NCBI RefSeq assembly: GCF_949628265.1
Contig: NC_088787.1
Coordinates: 18,652,501-18,716,500 of the forward strand
DNA length: 64,000 nt
Direction of reading: 5' to 3'
Source of the DNA: Cloeon dipterum
Taxonomy: Eukaryota; Arthropoda; Insecta; Ephemeroptera; Baetidae
Part shown: in pieces, positions 24,498-63,514 of the stretch
Numbering within the stretch: the stretch's first letter is position 1
Layout: the number at the start of each line of letters is the position of its first letter
The notes under the pieces: model-generated
Database searches by the model: none
What the model was told of the DNA's origin: nothing
What the model saw: the letters and a program-made list of their open reading frames with translations, nothing else
Translations under genes and position numbers: made by a program

Positions 24498-26259
24498 GAA
24501 TCTTTGAAGGCCGGTGAATTATTCTTCCATGTGATGATGATTCAGCACGTGCCCCTCCAATCACAACCAACAAGACTTTTTTGTCGTTTGCTTTTTTTAC
24601 TCGGAAAATCACCGCTAACTCTGCAAATTTGAAAATACAAAAAAATACACACGAGCATCAAAATTACTAAACTTTTAACAAATGATTTTGTCTTGTTTGC
24701 TGCTTGCATCGAATTAACCTGTTTCGAAGTTTGATTTCCAAAATTGTAATCCATCCCAGTGTGAGCCTAAGTGCTTTCCCTTCTATATACCAGTGTAATT
24801 GGCAACTCTCCTGGAAAAGATAAATACGAACGTGATCAGCATGGCTCAAACTGGAAATGACAAACGAGAATGAAAATGTGTGACTGCATGTCAGCTTCTT
24901 TTTTTATTACCCCAAGTCCACATTAGCCACCACAGGATCTACCTCTTTCTGCTGAGCAAAGAGAAAAAAACCGCGGAAGAAGGACAACTTCTAGTTTCTC
25001 TGATCTGCATCTTTTACACAAACAATACACCAGTTTAAGAATTATTTTGTGCCCAAATTTATTTCGCTTGTAATAAATAATCACCTCCTGCTCCAGCAGC
25101 CTTGGCTTTGGCTTTAGTGCTGTGGGCATATCTAATTGCATGCTTCATCAAATACGAACATAGCGAGGCAGAATGTGCAATAAGGTCTCTTCAAACTGAG
25201 GAAACTTCTTGGTTTTTCGATTACACTTAAAAATTGTTCATGGATATTCATAGCCAATTTAAACAAATCTCCGAGGTATATTCCAAGCCTTTAATCTCTG
25301 CTCGACCATATTTTTATTTTCAATTGCATTTTTTTAATCTGATTCTTTAATGGCGTTTGAGAATGTGACTTTGTAAACTTTGAAGAGGATAAATTATGAA
25401 TGAGTAAAAAATAAAGCTTAAGTATGCTCTTTCCACAGAACCACTGTTTAATTCAATTAATATAAATCACGCTCAGTTTGAGTCATTCAGCAAGGCCAGG
25501 AAGCAATGAAGGTGTCAACATAACAGCTGCCAACCTCCAGGACTTGGAGATTTTTGGGATTGTCTCGTGGTCTGTTTTTGAAAATTTAACTCAGTACAGG
25601 TTAATGGATTTTCGAGTTTTTGGTCCCAAAATTCAGCTCATGGGAGTGGGGAGAAATAACGTGTTTTTTCTTTGGCTATCTGGCAAACCTAGTTAAAATT
25701 TCTTTATGCGCGGATCCTAAAAGCATAAACCCAAAACATATTTTGGGCAGTTCTATTTGAATTGTCCTTGTTTTTGGTTTTTAACTAAAATAAGAACTCA
25801 AAATGCATATAGATAAGAACGATTTATGAGAGCTCACTGCTACTAATTCTTTGAATTAAGAAAATTTTGCATCTTAGACAAATTTGACTCACCATCTCAA
25901 AAGCTGGAACGAACTTATAAAATATTCAAATATTAACTGAAATTAGAATAAAGCTTTCATATTTTTGATGAATTATATAACCAACACCAAAAATATCTGT
26001 TAAAAATATTTGATCAGCACATGTCATAATTCTTGGGTAGGGATATTAAAAAAACTCTGAAATGCAGTTATAAAGAGTTAATTTATTGAAACGAAAATGT
26101 TGAAATATTAAGGACATAATATAGTAGCCTGGACCAGACTGAGCCTTTCCCTTTGATCTTGCAATGACAGCAGATGATATACATGAACTTCAAGTAGTAC
26201 CACTCCCCCTGATCTGAGAGGTGCGAGATGGCCCAGTCCAGCTTTTATGTGCGGCAATA
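24498..26259. other. Convergent 3' region, no further gene
   Basis: This holds the 3' untranslated regions of UBE2G1 and, on the minus strand, PSMA6 (AATAAA, minus, at 26092-26097). A 72-codon open frame at 25478-25696 has no recognised relatives or splice context, so I do not call it. Confidence 0.5.
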
Positions 26260-28319
<2,060 letters not shown>

Positions 28320-29411
28320 ATGCCATTTATACTGCAAGCCATGTCCAATGCAAATCAACAACAGCAGGGCAACTACAACACTGCTGCGGTTCCTCCGCCT
28401 GTCGTCATTCCAATAGTAATATTCAGAAACACTTGGCATTAATCAGGGACAAATTATTTATGTACATTATTTAATATTGTGTAGAGTACCATCGACTCAG
28501 CCGCCCCAACATCAATTCAACAACCCCAAGCAGTGTACTCAAGTGGTGGCGGTGGAATCAGGGTGCTAATATCATCCCTCAATGCACCAGCCCCTAACTA
28601 TCCACCTCCACCTTCATATGAAGAGGCTATTAACCCAAATGGTAAATTTCTGTTCTTATTTAATTTGTTTTAAAGATTTGCAAGGGATATTAAAGTTGTT
28701 TTTAACTAAATTGAATGTTAAAATTTTAGCTCTGCCTCCACCAGCATATGATTCGCTTTTTGGGCAAATCCAAGCAGCTCACCAGTCGTCTGATGGAATG
28801 AACGATTTCATTAAAAACCTCACAATCCTCCTTTTTGGCACAAGTGAGTGCACAGAAATCATAGTTTGAAATTGTCACTGATTATCCTTTATTACAGTTG
28901 GATGTATGGCTTGCATTGGTCTCGCAGTTGTTGTTCCCTTCGCCATGGTGATCGTTGGTACTCTTTACTACCACGCGTGTCCTGCTGAGCCAAAGATTCC
29001 GCTTTTTCTTGTGGTCGGAGGTACGAATCTTTCTATCAGTCAGCTTTCAATGACTCAAACGATTCAAAATCAGGTGCCATCACGCTCATAAACAACTTTC
29101 CGCTTGATCGTGCTGATCCAAACAATGAAGTCACAGCCCCACAGAGGAAGTCGTCTCTGAGAGCGTTTCTCACGCTGTTCTCGTTCACCTGGTTTGTTCT
29201 CGGCTCTTTTTGGGTCTACAAGCAGTATAGGCCGAGTTACAACCCTGAAGACGACGATTTCTGCCACCCCACCGTCTACCAGTTCGCATTCTGGGTGCTC
29301 ACGTCGTCCTACTTGATTCTGCTCTTTCTGGCTCTTTCTATATTCTGCATCAGCTTCATGGCAATCGGTGCCGCCGAGCGGATGCAACAGCAGGTCTCAA
29401 GCCGGAGATGA
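28320..29411 (+). CDS. TMEM272-like tetraspan membrane protein with PPxY motifs (268-275 aa)
   Basis: Exons: 28320-28415, 28485-28641, 28730-28843, 28898-29020, 29074-29411; all GT-AG with agreeing phases. Two in-frame ATGs exist (28320 and 28341); the second begins MSNANQQQQ and looks more natural. The N-terminal 90 residues are Gln/Pro/Gly-rich and disordered, with PPSY and PPAY (PPxY-type) motifs. Four hydrophobic segments follow: CMACIGLAVVVPFAMVIVGT, IPLFLVVGGAI, FLTLFSFTWFVLGSFW, FAFWVLTSSYLILLFLALS. The YHACPAEPKIPLFLVVGG and CHPTVYQFAFWV blocks match the animal TMEM272 family, whose function is unknown. PPxY motifs are docking sites for WW domains of Nedd4-type ubiquitin ligases; use here is inference. 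The protein ends in an Arg/Gln-rich cytoplasmic tail. Confidence 0.82.
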
Positions 29412-30849
29412 GGTAGGGTAGGCAAGGCAAAACCGTCAGATTGTTCTGGTGTTATTTTTGCAAATTTGAAATCTCATGCTACACTAAAATGTGTTTCAAT
29501 CTTATCACATTGTGATGCTGTACTGTTTTTGGTTTGAGATACAATATTATTTATGATAGAGGACTAACGGATACAGAACGCAAGTATTTTTCTGAAATGT
29601 GATTTTAAATTGCCATTATCTAAATTTCAATTAAACTATTTTTAATTTTTGTATAAAATAATATGATAAATTAAGAGGTCTCGCAGTCAGCCAGCCGCGC
29701 CGGCCCACTAATTTTGTGTTGTTACTTTGGCTGATTGTAAGCTGCGCCAGCCACGCTTGCCACCAGTCAAAAGTTCGAAAAATCAAAATTGCAGGACAAA
29801 AATGGGTCATTGAGTTCACTTTTAAAAGTTTGTCTGCCGAGCCAGATTCAGAAGTCGACACAAATCACAAATGGTTCAAGCCAGTCGCTACCCCAAAATT
29901 AAGCGGCTAAGACCTTGAGAAAAACGAGTTAGATAAATTCTTCAGATAAATAATATCCAGTTACCAGAACATGCTGCTCTCATTTTTGTTTTCAAGCATT
30001 GCATTTTTTATATCTGAACTTGATATTCATTTTTAGTGTAGCTAGAAATTATTTGAAATTGTTAACTCTATGTTATCTTGGATCCCTATTTCTGGTTTTC
30101 TACATAAGCTAAGACAGAAAGAATTTGTGTTCCTCAGCGCAGTTTAAATTTCTTCAATAGAGACTGCATTTATTAGTTTAATCAAATTAATTTAAGTGTA
30201 ATATTACGGATATTAATTCATCCAATGTATAATTATAATAGTATTATCAATGTGAATTTTCATTTAATTAATTCTGAATGACTGTCGTATTTGAAAAGTT
30301 AAGATGTGACATTTATACTTGTACATATAGCTATTTTGTAACTTTCCTGAAACTCATAAAAATTTAAATGTTATTTTATAGAAATGTGATGTGAAGCATG
30401 CTATTAAAAACGCATATTTGTGAAAAAAACTTGTTGCCTCTGCACTGATAACACCGACCCAAGCAGCAATTCTTTGGTGAAGATCCTAAGTTAAGTTTAT
30501 TCGCCAAGTTTTACTTAAAATTTAATGAGTTTCTAAAGCTTGTTCATTGCTACCCACGCGCAATATTTAAAAAAAGATCTTAGTAATATGACCTTTTCCA
30601 GGATAAAGTATCAACGTATTTCAGCCATATTGCATAGCTCTATCACAAGCTAACCCTTTTTTAATTCTATAGCTGTAAATGTTTAAATATATTGTGGCGT
30701 TTGAAATATCCCACGCAGCCAAACTATTTGAGCAACCACAATATCTAGACAGCTACTTAGGAATTTTAAAAACGAAGCATTCAAATGGTCAAAGTGGATT
30801 ACGTAAATTATTTTGTAACTCTTTAAAGCTAAAAATTTATTAGCAATCA
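29412..30849. other. Convergent 3' region
   Basis: Probable 3' untranslated region of the TMEM272-like gene and, on the minus strand, the very short 3' end of the next gene (AATAAA, minus, 30836-30841, nine bases after its stop). No other gene is seen. Confidence 0.45.
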
Positions 30850-32027
30850 TCATTCACTATCATTCAACATGGTGATACAGCTTTTAGGTTCACCAAAAGT
30901 CAAATTAAAATGCTGCAAAAAATACCGCCTATAAAAATTATATGAAACACTTTGATTAGAGCTCTCAGAATACATTTTATACATCTTTTTCACATTTAAC
31001 TTGGCATCCAAGTAAAGAATGGGCGTCTTTTTCCCTGGAATATACGCTTTGCTTGGAGGAAAGCTCGAAATGTGGTCCCAAACACTCCAACACACTTGGT
31101 CAGGAACTGTATTTGCACTTTCACCCTTGCCACGCAGATCTTCAGGTTCTTTCCCGTTGCTCAGAAGCACGCAAATTCGGTCCACGCGGGAAACTGTTAT
31201 TCCATAGTAGTCACAAAAAGCGCTCTTACACACTTTAAACCCCTTGTTACCCCGCGGAGCAATGAAGTAATAAAAACTGTGTTTTCTAACCACTTTATTC
31301 ACTTTGCTCTTGCGCTGAGCCGGTGATCTGCAAACAATCAGTTTCTGCAGATACTTGTCTTGCGCGTCTTTCGTTTGGAGGGAATTAAACAGCTTTATCA
31401 TGCTATCTTTTTCTTCATTAGTTGTCTTCTTGAGACAATTCATTTTACAACTGAAACATAAAAACATTAAATTAGTGCACTCAACAATATTAGGACCTTG
31501 TTACCTGCAACTATTTCCCGTTTTCCTTGCTGGAATCACATCACCTTTTTCATTAATAAATTCACTTCCCGTTAATCTAGCAGACTTAAGTTTATTTCTT
31601 ATCCAATTTTCTGGTATGCCTATGGTAACAAAAGATAAAACAATAATTGAAATTGAGCAAGAGAGCTAAAGATGAGTTGATACATACTTTTATTTTTCAA
31701 TTTATCAGACGAATCATAAGTTTTCGAGTTTTCCTCATTGTCAGAAGAAAACGTTTCTGCTGGAGTACTTGACGAAGGTGCTGATGGTTTCCCGTCTATT
31801 GGCTCTGATGGCTGGTTCACCGTGCTGTCAGAAAGCAATGGCTCTTGATAAAGTAAAGCAGGAGCAAGTGCAGCCTCTGGACTGGGAGCCGTGATGTCTG
31901 CAAGACTGACGTTGCACATGCTAACAACTGTGCTCCGGCCTTCGCTGAAGTCCATCAGGGACGAGTACAGAAGGCTCGTCTGTGAGGACGAGTTGGCACT
32001 CTGGCCGTCTGCCTTCTCTTCGTCCAT
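30850..32027 (-). CDS. Unrecognised protein, possibly transposon-derived (351 aa)
   Basis: Minus-strand exons: 32027-31688, 31619-31505, 31450-30850; GT-AG with consistent phases. The first 115 residues are acidic, Ser/Pro-rich and look disordered. From about residue 118 the protein is ordered: NWIRNKLKSARLTG, then a Cys cluster SCSCKMNC, a Gln/Leu-rich helical part, HSFYYFIAPRGNKGFKVCKSAF, GITVSRVDRI, EDLRGKGES, WDHISSFPPS, YLDAKLNVKKMYKMY. This order resembles the N-terminal half of a multicopy insect/crustacean family (pattern C.C...C, VCK..F, RGK, HI.SFP, MY..Y) that I associate with DNA-transposon-derived proteins; I cannot name it. It ends soon after that region, so it looks like a truncated or domesticated copy. 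An acceptor lies just upstream of the ATG, so a leader exon is likely. It is divergent from DCAF17. Confidence 0.65.
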
Positions 32028-33020
32028 TTTTTGTGGCTGTTGCCCCTCTGTCGACAAAAATCAAATGCATAATACCATTCTGATGGTCCAGTAAACTTCA
32101 ATATGTATTATAACAAAAACCATTATGGTTATAATATACAAAAAATATTTTTGAGCAGTGCCTTGTATATGAACTGCAAAAAGGCACGGACAGATAAGCT
32201 TGGTGCGACCAAAAAATACATAATGAAGAAGGATAAAAATAACCCTTCATCCCTAAATTTGCATCTATAAATTTGATGGTTGTTTAAAGATGGAATTTTT
32301 TTCAACATTTTTACATTTGGATTTTAAACGTAAAATTGTAAAATTGGTAAATTTGATGTGATGAACACCATTGGTGTCTAATAAATAATATGTAATAATA
32401 ATATAAAAATGTAAAATTGTCAAAATTTTTATTCTAATCCCAATAAATTTAGGTGCAAATCTCTATATCCGAAAAAGTGTCATAAAAGGGGTGAAAATTA
32501 GGGGCGCAGTAAAAACTCATATTATTATAGGTTTCAATCATTCAGGAGCTGGGATTTCGTGTGTTCGCATTTTTGATTACATAATTAACATTCATAGATT
32601 AACAGCAATAATCATTACATATAATTAAAAAAGTGTGTTGACGTGCATGTTATCTATTCATAATATATTTTTCTTACTTTGACAGATGATAGACTATGCG
32701 AACAAATTTTTTTTACCCTTTTCAGAGCTGTTTTAGTTTTTAGTCTTTGTTTGTTTACATTCTTCTGTCACGTGGTTTTCAAGCATGCGCTTGCTGTTGC
32801 TGCTAGGGCTCTCTGATTGTCTGATTGTTAACCGTATAGAGCGTGTGCCTGAACACTTAGAGCAGGCCATCCCGGCATCCCCTGCTCGCTCTGCTCTTTG
32901 TCTTCACTCTGACACTGGCAAGGAGCAGGAGGTTAGATATTTTATTCTCTTTCTTCTATCACTTGACTGTAACACAAAAGTAATATTTTGTGACACAACT
33001 TTATTTAAACGACCAAAAAG
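32028..33020. other. Divergent promoter region
   Basis: Between the unrecognised minus-strand gene and DCAF17. AT-rich, with a splice acceptor for the minus gene's leader just above 32045. No conserved coding exon. An ATG-initiated frame at 32785 lies in the likely DCAF17 leader and is out of frame with it. Confidence 0.4.
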
Positions 33021-35193
33021 ATGTCAATTTTGCAAGATATTTGGGATTTGCAAATTGGGATCGGCAAGAACAATGTGATCAGACGGAGAGAAGGCATTTT
33101 AAAAAAGCTAATCACATCCCCATGCAGAGAATTTAAAATTACCAGTGAAATGTTCAACCGTGGCTCCAATATTTTTACTTTCTTGCATTGTGGAAGACTT
33201 TTTAGACAGCAGCAAAAAGGTTTGGCATATTGATTGAAAATAATAACTCAGTAAACTGGAATGGTAAAATCATTTTTAGAGGTGCACTGCAGTTGTGCTT
33301 ACCCGAATTTGGCCGGTTCAACAAAAAAGAAGAAACAGAAAATCGAGCCACCGCATCACATGCTTTTTAAATTTCCATGCAACTTCAAATGCAAGGATCT
33401 AGTTATTTGGAGCCCAGACTCACCATCATCAACTGAAAACCTGATTCGACTTGGAGGTAGTATCTAAAAATTCACTAATAATTATTTAACCTCTTGTTTA
33501 ATGTACATATATGTATTTTTTTCAGAGAAACACTCAACCTCAATGTTGTATTTAGAGAACTCCAAGTTTTTGGTTCGACGATGTTGCCTCAGCGGGCAAA
33601 CAAAGGATATAATTTTCCTCTCAAACACTTTGAAATTCAACGAGATGACGTCCGATTCAGAATCAGACCTGATCGCCCTGAAAAGTACAAGATTGAAGGG
33701 TCCTACCAATCGGGACCTTGATGCTGTGTTCACCATTGCTGTATTTTCCTCACCTCCCTTGCGATTTGTTGCTATGTTCGAGGTTGATCTTTTGTGTATT
33801 GAACAAAGCAATAATCAACGTCATAAATTTAATTTTAGGTCAAAAGCTCCATTTTCGGGAAGAAAATTCAAGATGTAGGCGTTGGACAAGGACTGATCTT
33901 CATTCGCTATTACGACGACAGAGTAGCCCTTTTCTCCTTAGTATCTATTTTGAATAATGTAATTGATTGAGAAATTTTAGGCAGTCAGTGTATAAATTGT
34001 TCTGAATTTCAGTGTATTGTAACCAAAGTTGAAGACATGGACAAAAACGAACGATGGAAAATTGGAAGGGAGCCTTTTGGTCTCCCGATGAACGCAGTTA
34101 TTTCAGAGGGTCTCCCATCACTTTTTGAGGTTCAGTCATACCAAGGTGAATTAGTCATTGGTGCTAATCCCTGGCATTACATCACTAAAACTAGCATCAA
34201 TCAGCTCCAGGTATTGTAAATCATCAAAATCCTTTTTTTAAATAATACCTCTTGGCCTAATCATTTTTTTCTGATGAAGACAAACTTCAACTTTCAGTAA
34301 ATTTTATCAGCATAGTATGATTCCCATTTTTCCCTTCTAGAAGTAATATAAATTATTTAATGTACCAGTGATCAAGGAGAAAAATTTAAATTTTAACTTT
34401 GTGATTTTTGTTCAAACTAGTTCAAAGAATAAGTAGGTCAGCTGTCAGTTTTTAATTGTTACATAAATTAATTTTTGCAGATCCACAACTTAAATACCAT
34501 GAAAATTGTCACAGAAGTCGAGTTCTCCAGGCACTTTGCTGGAATGGAAGTGGAGCATTTGTTTTTTCATCCGGATGATACGCGTAAGGCCATTCACGTT
34601 TGCAACAACAAACTCAGGTAAATTATTTAGTAGTTCTAAATATTTAAAACTTCATTTTTCAATGTTCAATATTTTCCCAGAGTGTATCTGATCACAGATG
34701 ACGGTCTTAAAACATTGCTATTGCACGAAGAAGAGATGCCCAAATGGTACTCATCCCTGAGAAGTACAAATGACACCACTAGATCAGGAAGGACTGTTAG
34801 AAAAAGTCTGGCTGCCAGAGAAGCTTTGGAGTCACAAATACTAGAAGAGGAGAACACCCTTACACATGATCTCTCAATAAGTCTGGATTCAGAATCAAAT
34901 ATTCTAGCCATTTTTGCTATCATTGCCAAGGGACCAGAGCAAATCAGGATGCTCCATGTATGTATTAAATCTAATTTGTTTTAAGTGGTTGATAATATTT
35001 TGTCTGGTAGATTGCACTCTACGATAACTCGACTGGGAAACTTGTGCGGAAAATCCCTTTGGAGATGGCTTACTCCTCCTCTTTATTCAACGTCACATGC
35101 AACCTCACCCTGGATGGAGTCAACATCCTTGCTGAGGTGAGAGACAAAAGTTTTATGAATGGCTGTCTCCTCAATTTAGTTGAGATCTTTTGA
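33021..35193 (+). CDS. DCAF17: DDB1- and CUL4-associated factor 17 (515 aa)
   Basis: Exons: 33021-33219, 33280-33456, 33526-33782, 33839-33958, 34013-34210, 34481-34617, 34681-34957, 35011-35193. All are GT-AG, the phases agree, and the total is 515 codons against 520 in human. The best matches to vertebrate DCAF17 are REPFGLPMNAVISEGLPSLF, GANPWHYI, and the block around SIFGKKIQDVGVGQGLIFIR that aligns with the central beta-propeller part (KKIFGNV...HGILIVMYSSG). The family is a beta-propeller-like substrate receptor of the CUL4-DDB1 ubiquitin ligase, nuclear or nucleolar; human mutations cause Woodhouse-Sakati syndrome. Arthropod copies are divergent, so the name rests on the order of short conserved blocks. 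AATAAA lies at 35213-35218, only 14-19 bases short of the stop of the convergent DCST1. Confidence 0.85.
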
Positions 35194-35231
35194 ATTTCCT
35201 CCCAAGAAAGTAAATAAAAGATCAAATTGTA

Positions 35232-37331
35232 TTAGACAGCGGTTTTTATTGAACAAACCAAACATTTGCAATCAATATCCCTCCAACACGCCACGCAAAA
35301 ATACAATTTGATCAGGCAATTTTGGCAGTAAACGAAACGTTCGCCTCTTGCTTCTTTTACGCTGCAAAGCACGCAGCGTTTTCGTTTCCACCACCTTTCG
35401 CTGATTGATGTTACTGCTTTTAAAATGGTAGGCCTCTCTCTCAGCCTTTTCCTCTCAGCTGTCAGCTCTCCCATTTGGGCGCGCACTGCCTTTTTCGCGA
35501 CTTCCACCCACTGCATCCTGATCTTCAACAATTTGTTGTACAAGAACACTGTCCGCTGAACCTCCCTTTCTGGATAGTACCACGCAATAATTGAATTTCT
35601 CGCTCGGTCGGTCAAATGGTCGAGCACGACCAAACCAGCCATCATCAGTAAACAAATTGTAATCTTCACGTTATAGTAGGTCTTCAGTTTTGCTGGCCGT
35701 GGCAGGCAGTGCTCGTTACTCAGCGTTTCGTTGATTAAAGCGTTATTATTGAATTTCTCCGTCACGGACCGCACCAACTGCGCGACAAAGCCAGTTCCAG
35801 CCACTTTGATGTGCACTGTGTGGTTGCCTGACACAGTCACGTTGAATCTTCCGTGGTCTGCCACTACCATCAGTGTTCTGTAGTACAGATAATCTGTGGT
35901 CCATACAACCAGGACTATGAAACAAAGCAGCAGAAGACGGAAGCAAGGTTTAAAGTAGTGCGTGGCTTCAGGTCCATTGGGCAGCCAGCTTGACCTGAAC
36001 ACCAGATTCTTCCTCTCCATCTTGCGAAGTGGCAGCAACACAGGCCTTCTTCCTTGATTCTTCCTTTTCTCGTTGAGTGCTTCAAACTTCTTGGTTATGA
36101 AAATATTGTCGTAGCCTGGTCGCTGCAGGTAGTTGTTCAGGTATTTGACCGCCTTCAGGATTGTGGACAGGAACATCAGGGCGACCACCTTGTTCATGAG
36201 GCCCAACAGCAGCTCTGCTCCTTCAGCCTTAGCCCTGACTCGCGCAATGATGGTCTTGGTCGACGAAGTCATATCTTGCACTTGCTCCCGCATATCAGGG
36301 TCGGGAAGTTTGTACCTGAACTTTGCCTCTCCCAGGATGGACTCAATGCTATGATTTGACGCGTCCAGAATGTTGAAGGCTGCACCATAACCTGGGCTGA
36401 GATGATCGCTGGCGTCGCAAGGTGTTCTACCGGTCAAAAATTCTGATAGATCGCACAGGTAGTCGACCTTAAGAGGCTGGCATATCAGCCATGCCACCAT
36501 CTCTGAAACGCGTCCCATGCACTCGTTGTAAGTTTTGTTGTAAATTTCCCTGCAGTTGCGTCTGCTTTTTTCTATCGAATTCAGACATCCTATTTCCACT
36601 GTTTCCTTGATTAGTTTCTCCATTGCCTCAGCGTCAGTGTCAGAACTTTTGATTTTGTATTTATGACGCACCTTGCGTTTTTCCTCCAATTCCTCCTAAT
36701 CAGATACAGGAGTTAAAAATCTTTTTAATTAAACTGCCTACGATTTTCTACTTGCGGTTGCGATTTAACTATTGTATTTATGGGCACAATTTGTTTTCGC
36801 ATGGTTTCGACCGCGCTGTAAATGGATTCGGCGCTTTCGTCGTGGTCAATTTCCAGTATGGCCTTGGTAAAGGGCTCCACTGTCAAATAGGTGTAGTCCC
36901 TGCTGATATTGAACGCGAGCTCTACGGCACAGCCAAAGGTCCGCACAGCCTCTTTTGCGTTGAAGATGATATTGTGCCCGGGACCTGAATAATCAGGTGC
37001 GGCATTACATGATACACATCTCCATGTAACGAAAAACAATTTTTAGCGAACCTGTAATAAGTAGAGTAAAAAGCAAGGCTTGCATATTTCTCCGACCGTT
37101 CCTGGAGCAGAAGAAAACTGCGCATATCAGTCCAACGCATTGCACTCTTTCTGAGAAAGCACAAGAAACGCCTAGAACGACGAATACGGCAAAACTGAAA
37201 TGAATGAGAATCTCGTCACTGATTCCCAAGTCTGCTAGAATTCCGTGGTGAAAACCAAAAGCAAGAAATACGCCAATTAGAGATCCGCAAAGAGATCTTT
37301 TCAGTGAACAAGGCCAATTCTGTATTAACAT
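35232..37331 (-). CDS. DCST1: DC-STAMP domain protein 1-like, RING-type (658 aa)
   Basis: Minus-strand exons: 37331-37052, 36984-36752, 36695-35232; GT-AG with agreeing phases. The N-terminus has several membrane segments, then TGPGHNIIFNAKEAVRTFGC, the hallmark spacing of DCST proteins. A long luminal part with many Cys, Asn-glycosylation sites (NVTV, NHTV, NETL) and further membrane segments follows. The DC-STAMP domain (about residues 380-580) contains LKTYYNVKITICLLM and WYYPEREVQRTVFLYNKLL. The C-terminus is a RING-like Cys cluster: CVLC, CQNC, CVAC, CKCLVC. Relatives are fly sneaky and worm spe-42/spe-49, needed on sperm for egg entry or sperm membrane breakdown; vertebrate DCST1 also acts as a ubiquitin ligase. 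DCST1 versus DCST2 cannot be settled here, though the RING end favours the sneaky/DCST1 type. Its stop lies 38 bp from the DCAF17 stop. Confidence 0.85.
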
Positions 37332-38339
37332 TGCGACACATTTTGTAACAATACAAAAATAATTTCAAGAATAGGAATATTTAATTATCAATTTGTCTAT
37401 AATAATAACTGTCTTCATACACCTAACAATAAGTAAGACCTCATCTTTGAAGAAAAAAAAAAATTAAAAATGAGGGAGAATATATACACATGACCACATG
37501 CGAAGGCAGGGAAAAGCTGAATTTCGTGTGCTGCAAAATCGAGTGCAGTTTTTTGTGTTTGCTCTCCGAAATCTCTTCTGTAAATTTGCCAGTTTAAATG
37601 TCAAAATATTGTAAATTGCATTTTTGAAAAATCATTCAGTTCAAAAGTTTTATTTTTTGTGTGTTAATTCTAGCTGTAGGCAAAAACAATATTCTCTGAC
37701 AATATCCTATTGTTATCAGTACTTGCATGATTAATCTAATTATTGGCCATTTAAATATTTTGATAAAAACTGATTAACAATGTTGCCTGAACTATAATAA
37801 GTTATGCAATGTGCCGTGCGTCCGTTGCGTGCCGGTTGCCTACTTCAAGCTATTCTAGCACCGACCACACAGAATAGATGTCGCTGGCACCTGTTGAATG
37901 AAATAAAAAGGCGCCCTCATAAGTGTGTGTAAAAAACAGAGCCCATAGAGAAGAGACGGATCGCGAGCGACGAGCACAACATCTCGCAGAGCCGCTCCCA
38001 ACACCAACAGCGTGTGACTCACTTTATTAACATACGGTGTGACGTCACCGATCTGCTTTCAAAGGGAATTCCTTATCGGGTGCTTGGAGGAATGAGCTGT
38101 CGCTCGCGAATCCCGGCCCGCACGGCGCGAAGGTGAAGTGACGGGGTAAGGTAATAATGATTATTCCCTGAATCACTCGCAGTGAGCAACGGAGTCAGTC
38201 AGGTGTGCACAGGTGCAGCGGCGTAAAGATAACAAACACAACGTGAGTGTTGCGCCAACTGGGATTCGCTAGTCCTTCGATGTTGTGTTCCTGAGCGAGC
38301 CGAACAAATTTCGAGAATCAAGAACTTTGCTGTGACAAA
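37332..38339. other. Upstream region of the myosin I gene
   Basis: Promoter and 5' untranslated sequence of the myosin (plus) and upstream region of DCST1 (minus). GC content rises from about 37800 toward the myosin ATG. Contains TGACTCA and TGACGTCA sites listed separately. Confidence 0.5.
38015..38047 (+). promoter_or_regulatory. AP-1 (TGACTCA) and CRE (TGACGTCA) sites
   Basis: A perfect AP-1 site TGACTCA (38015-38021) and a perfect palindromic CRE TGACGTCA (38040-38047) sit 25 bp apart, about 300 bp before the myosin ATG. Binding by bZIP factors is inferred from the consensus alone. Confidence 0.5.

Positions 38340-63514
<25,175 letters not shown>

Noticed and set aside
25478-25696. 72-codon open frame between UBE2G1 and PSMA6
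   Set aside because: No relatives recognised and no promoter or splice sites; likely within 3' untranslated sequence.
32785-33078. Leucine-rich upstream frame before DCAF17
   Set aside because: It is out of frame with DCAF17, overlaps its start and lies in the probable leader; at most an upstream open frame.
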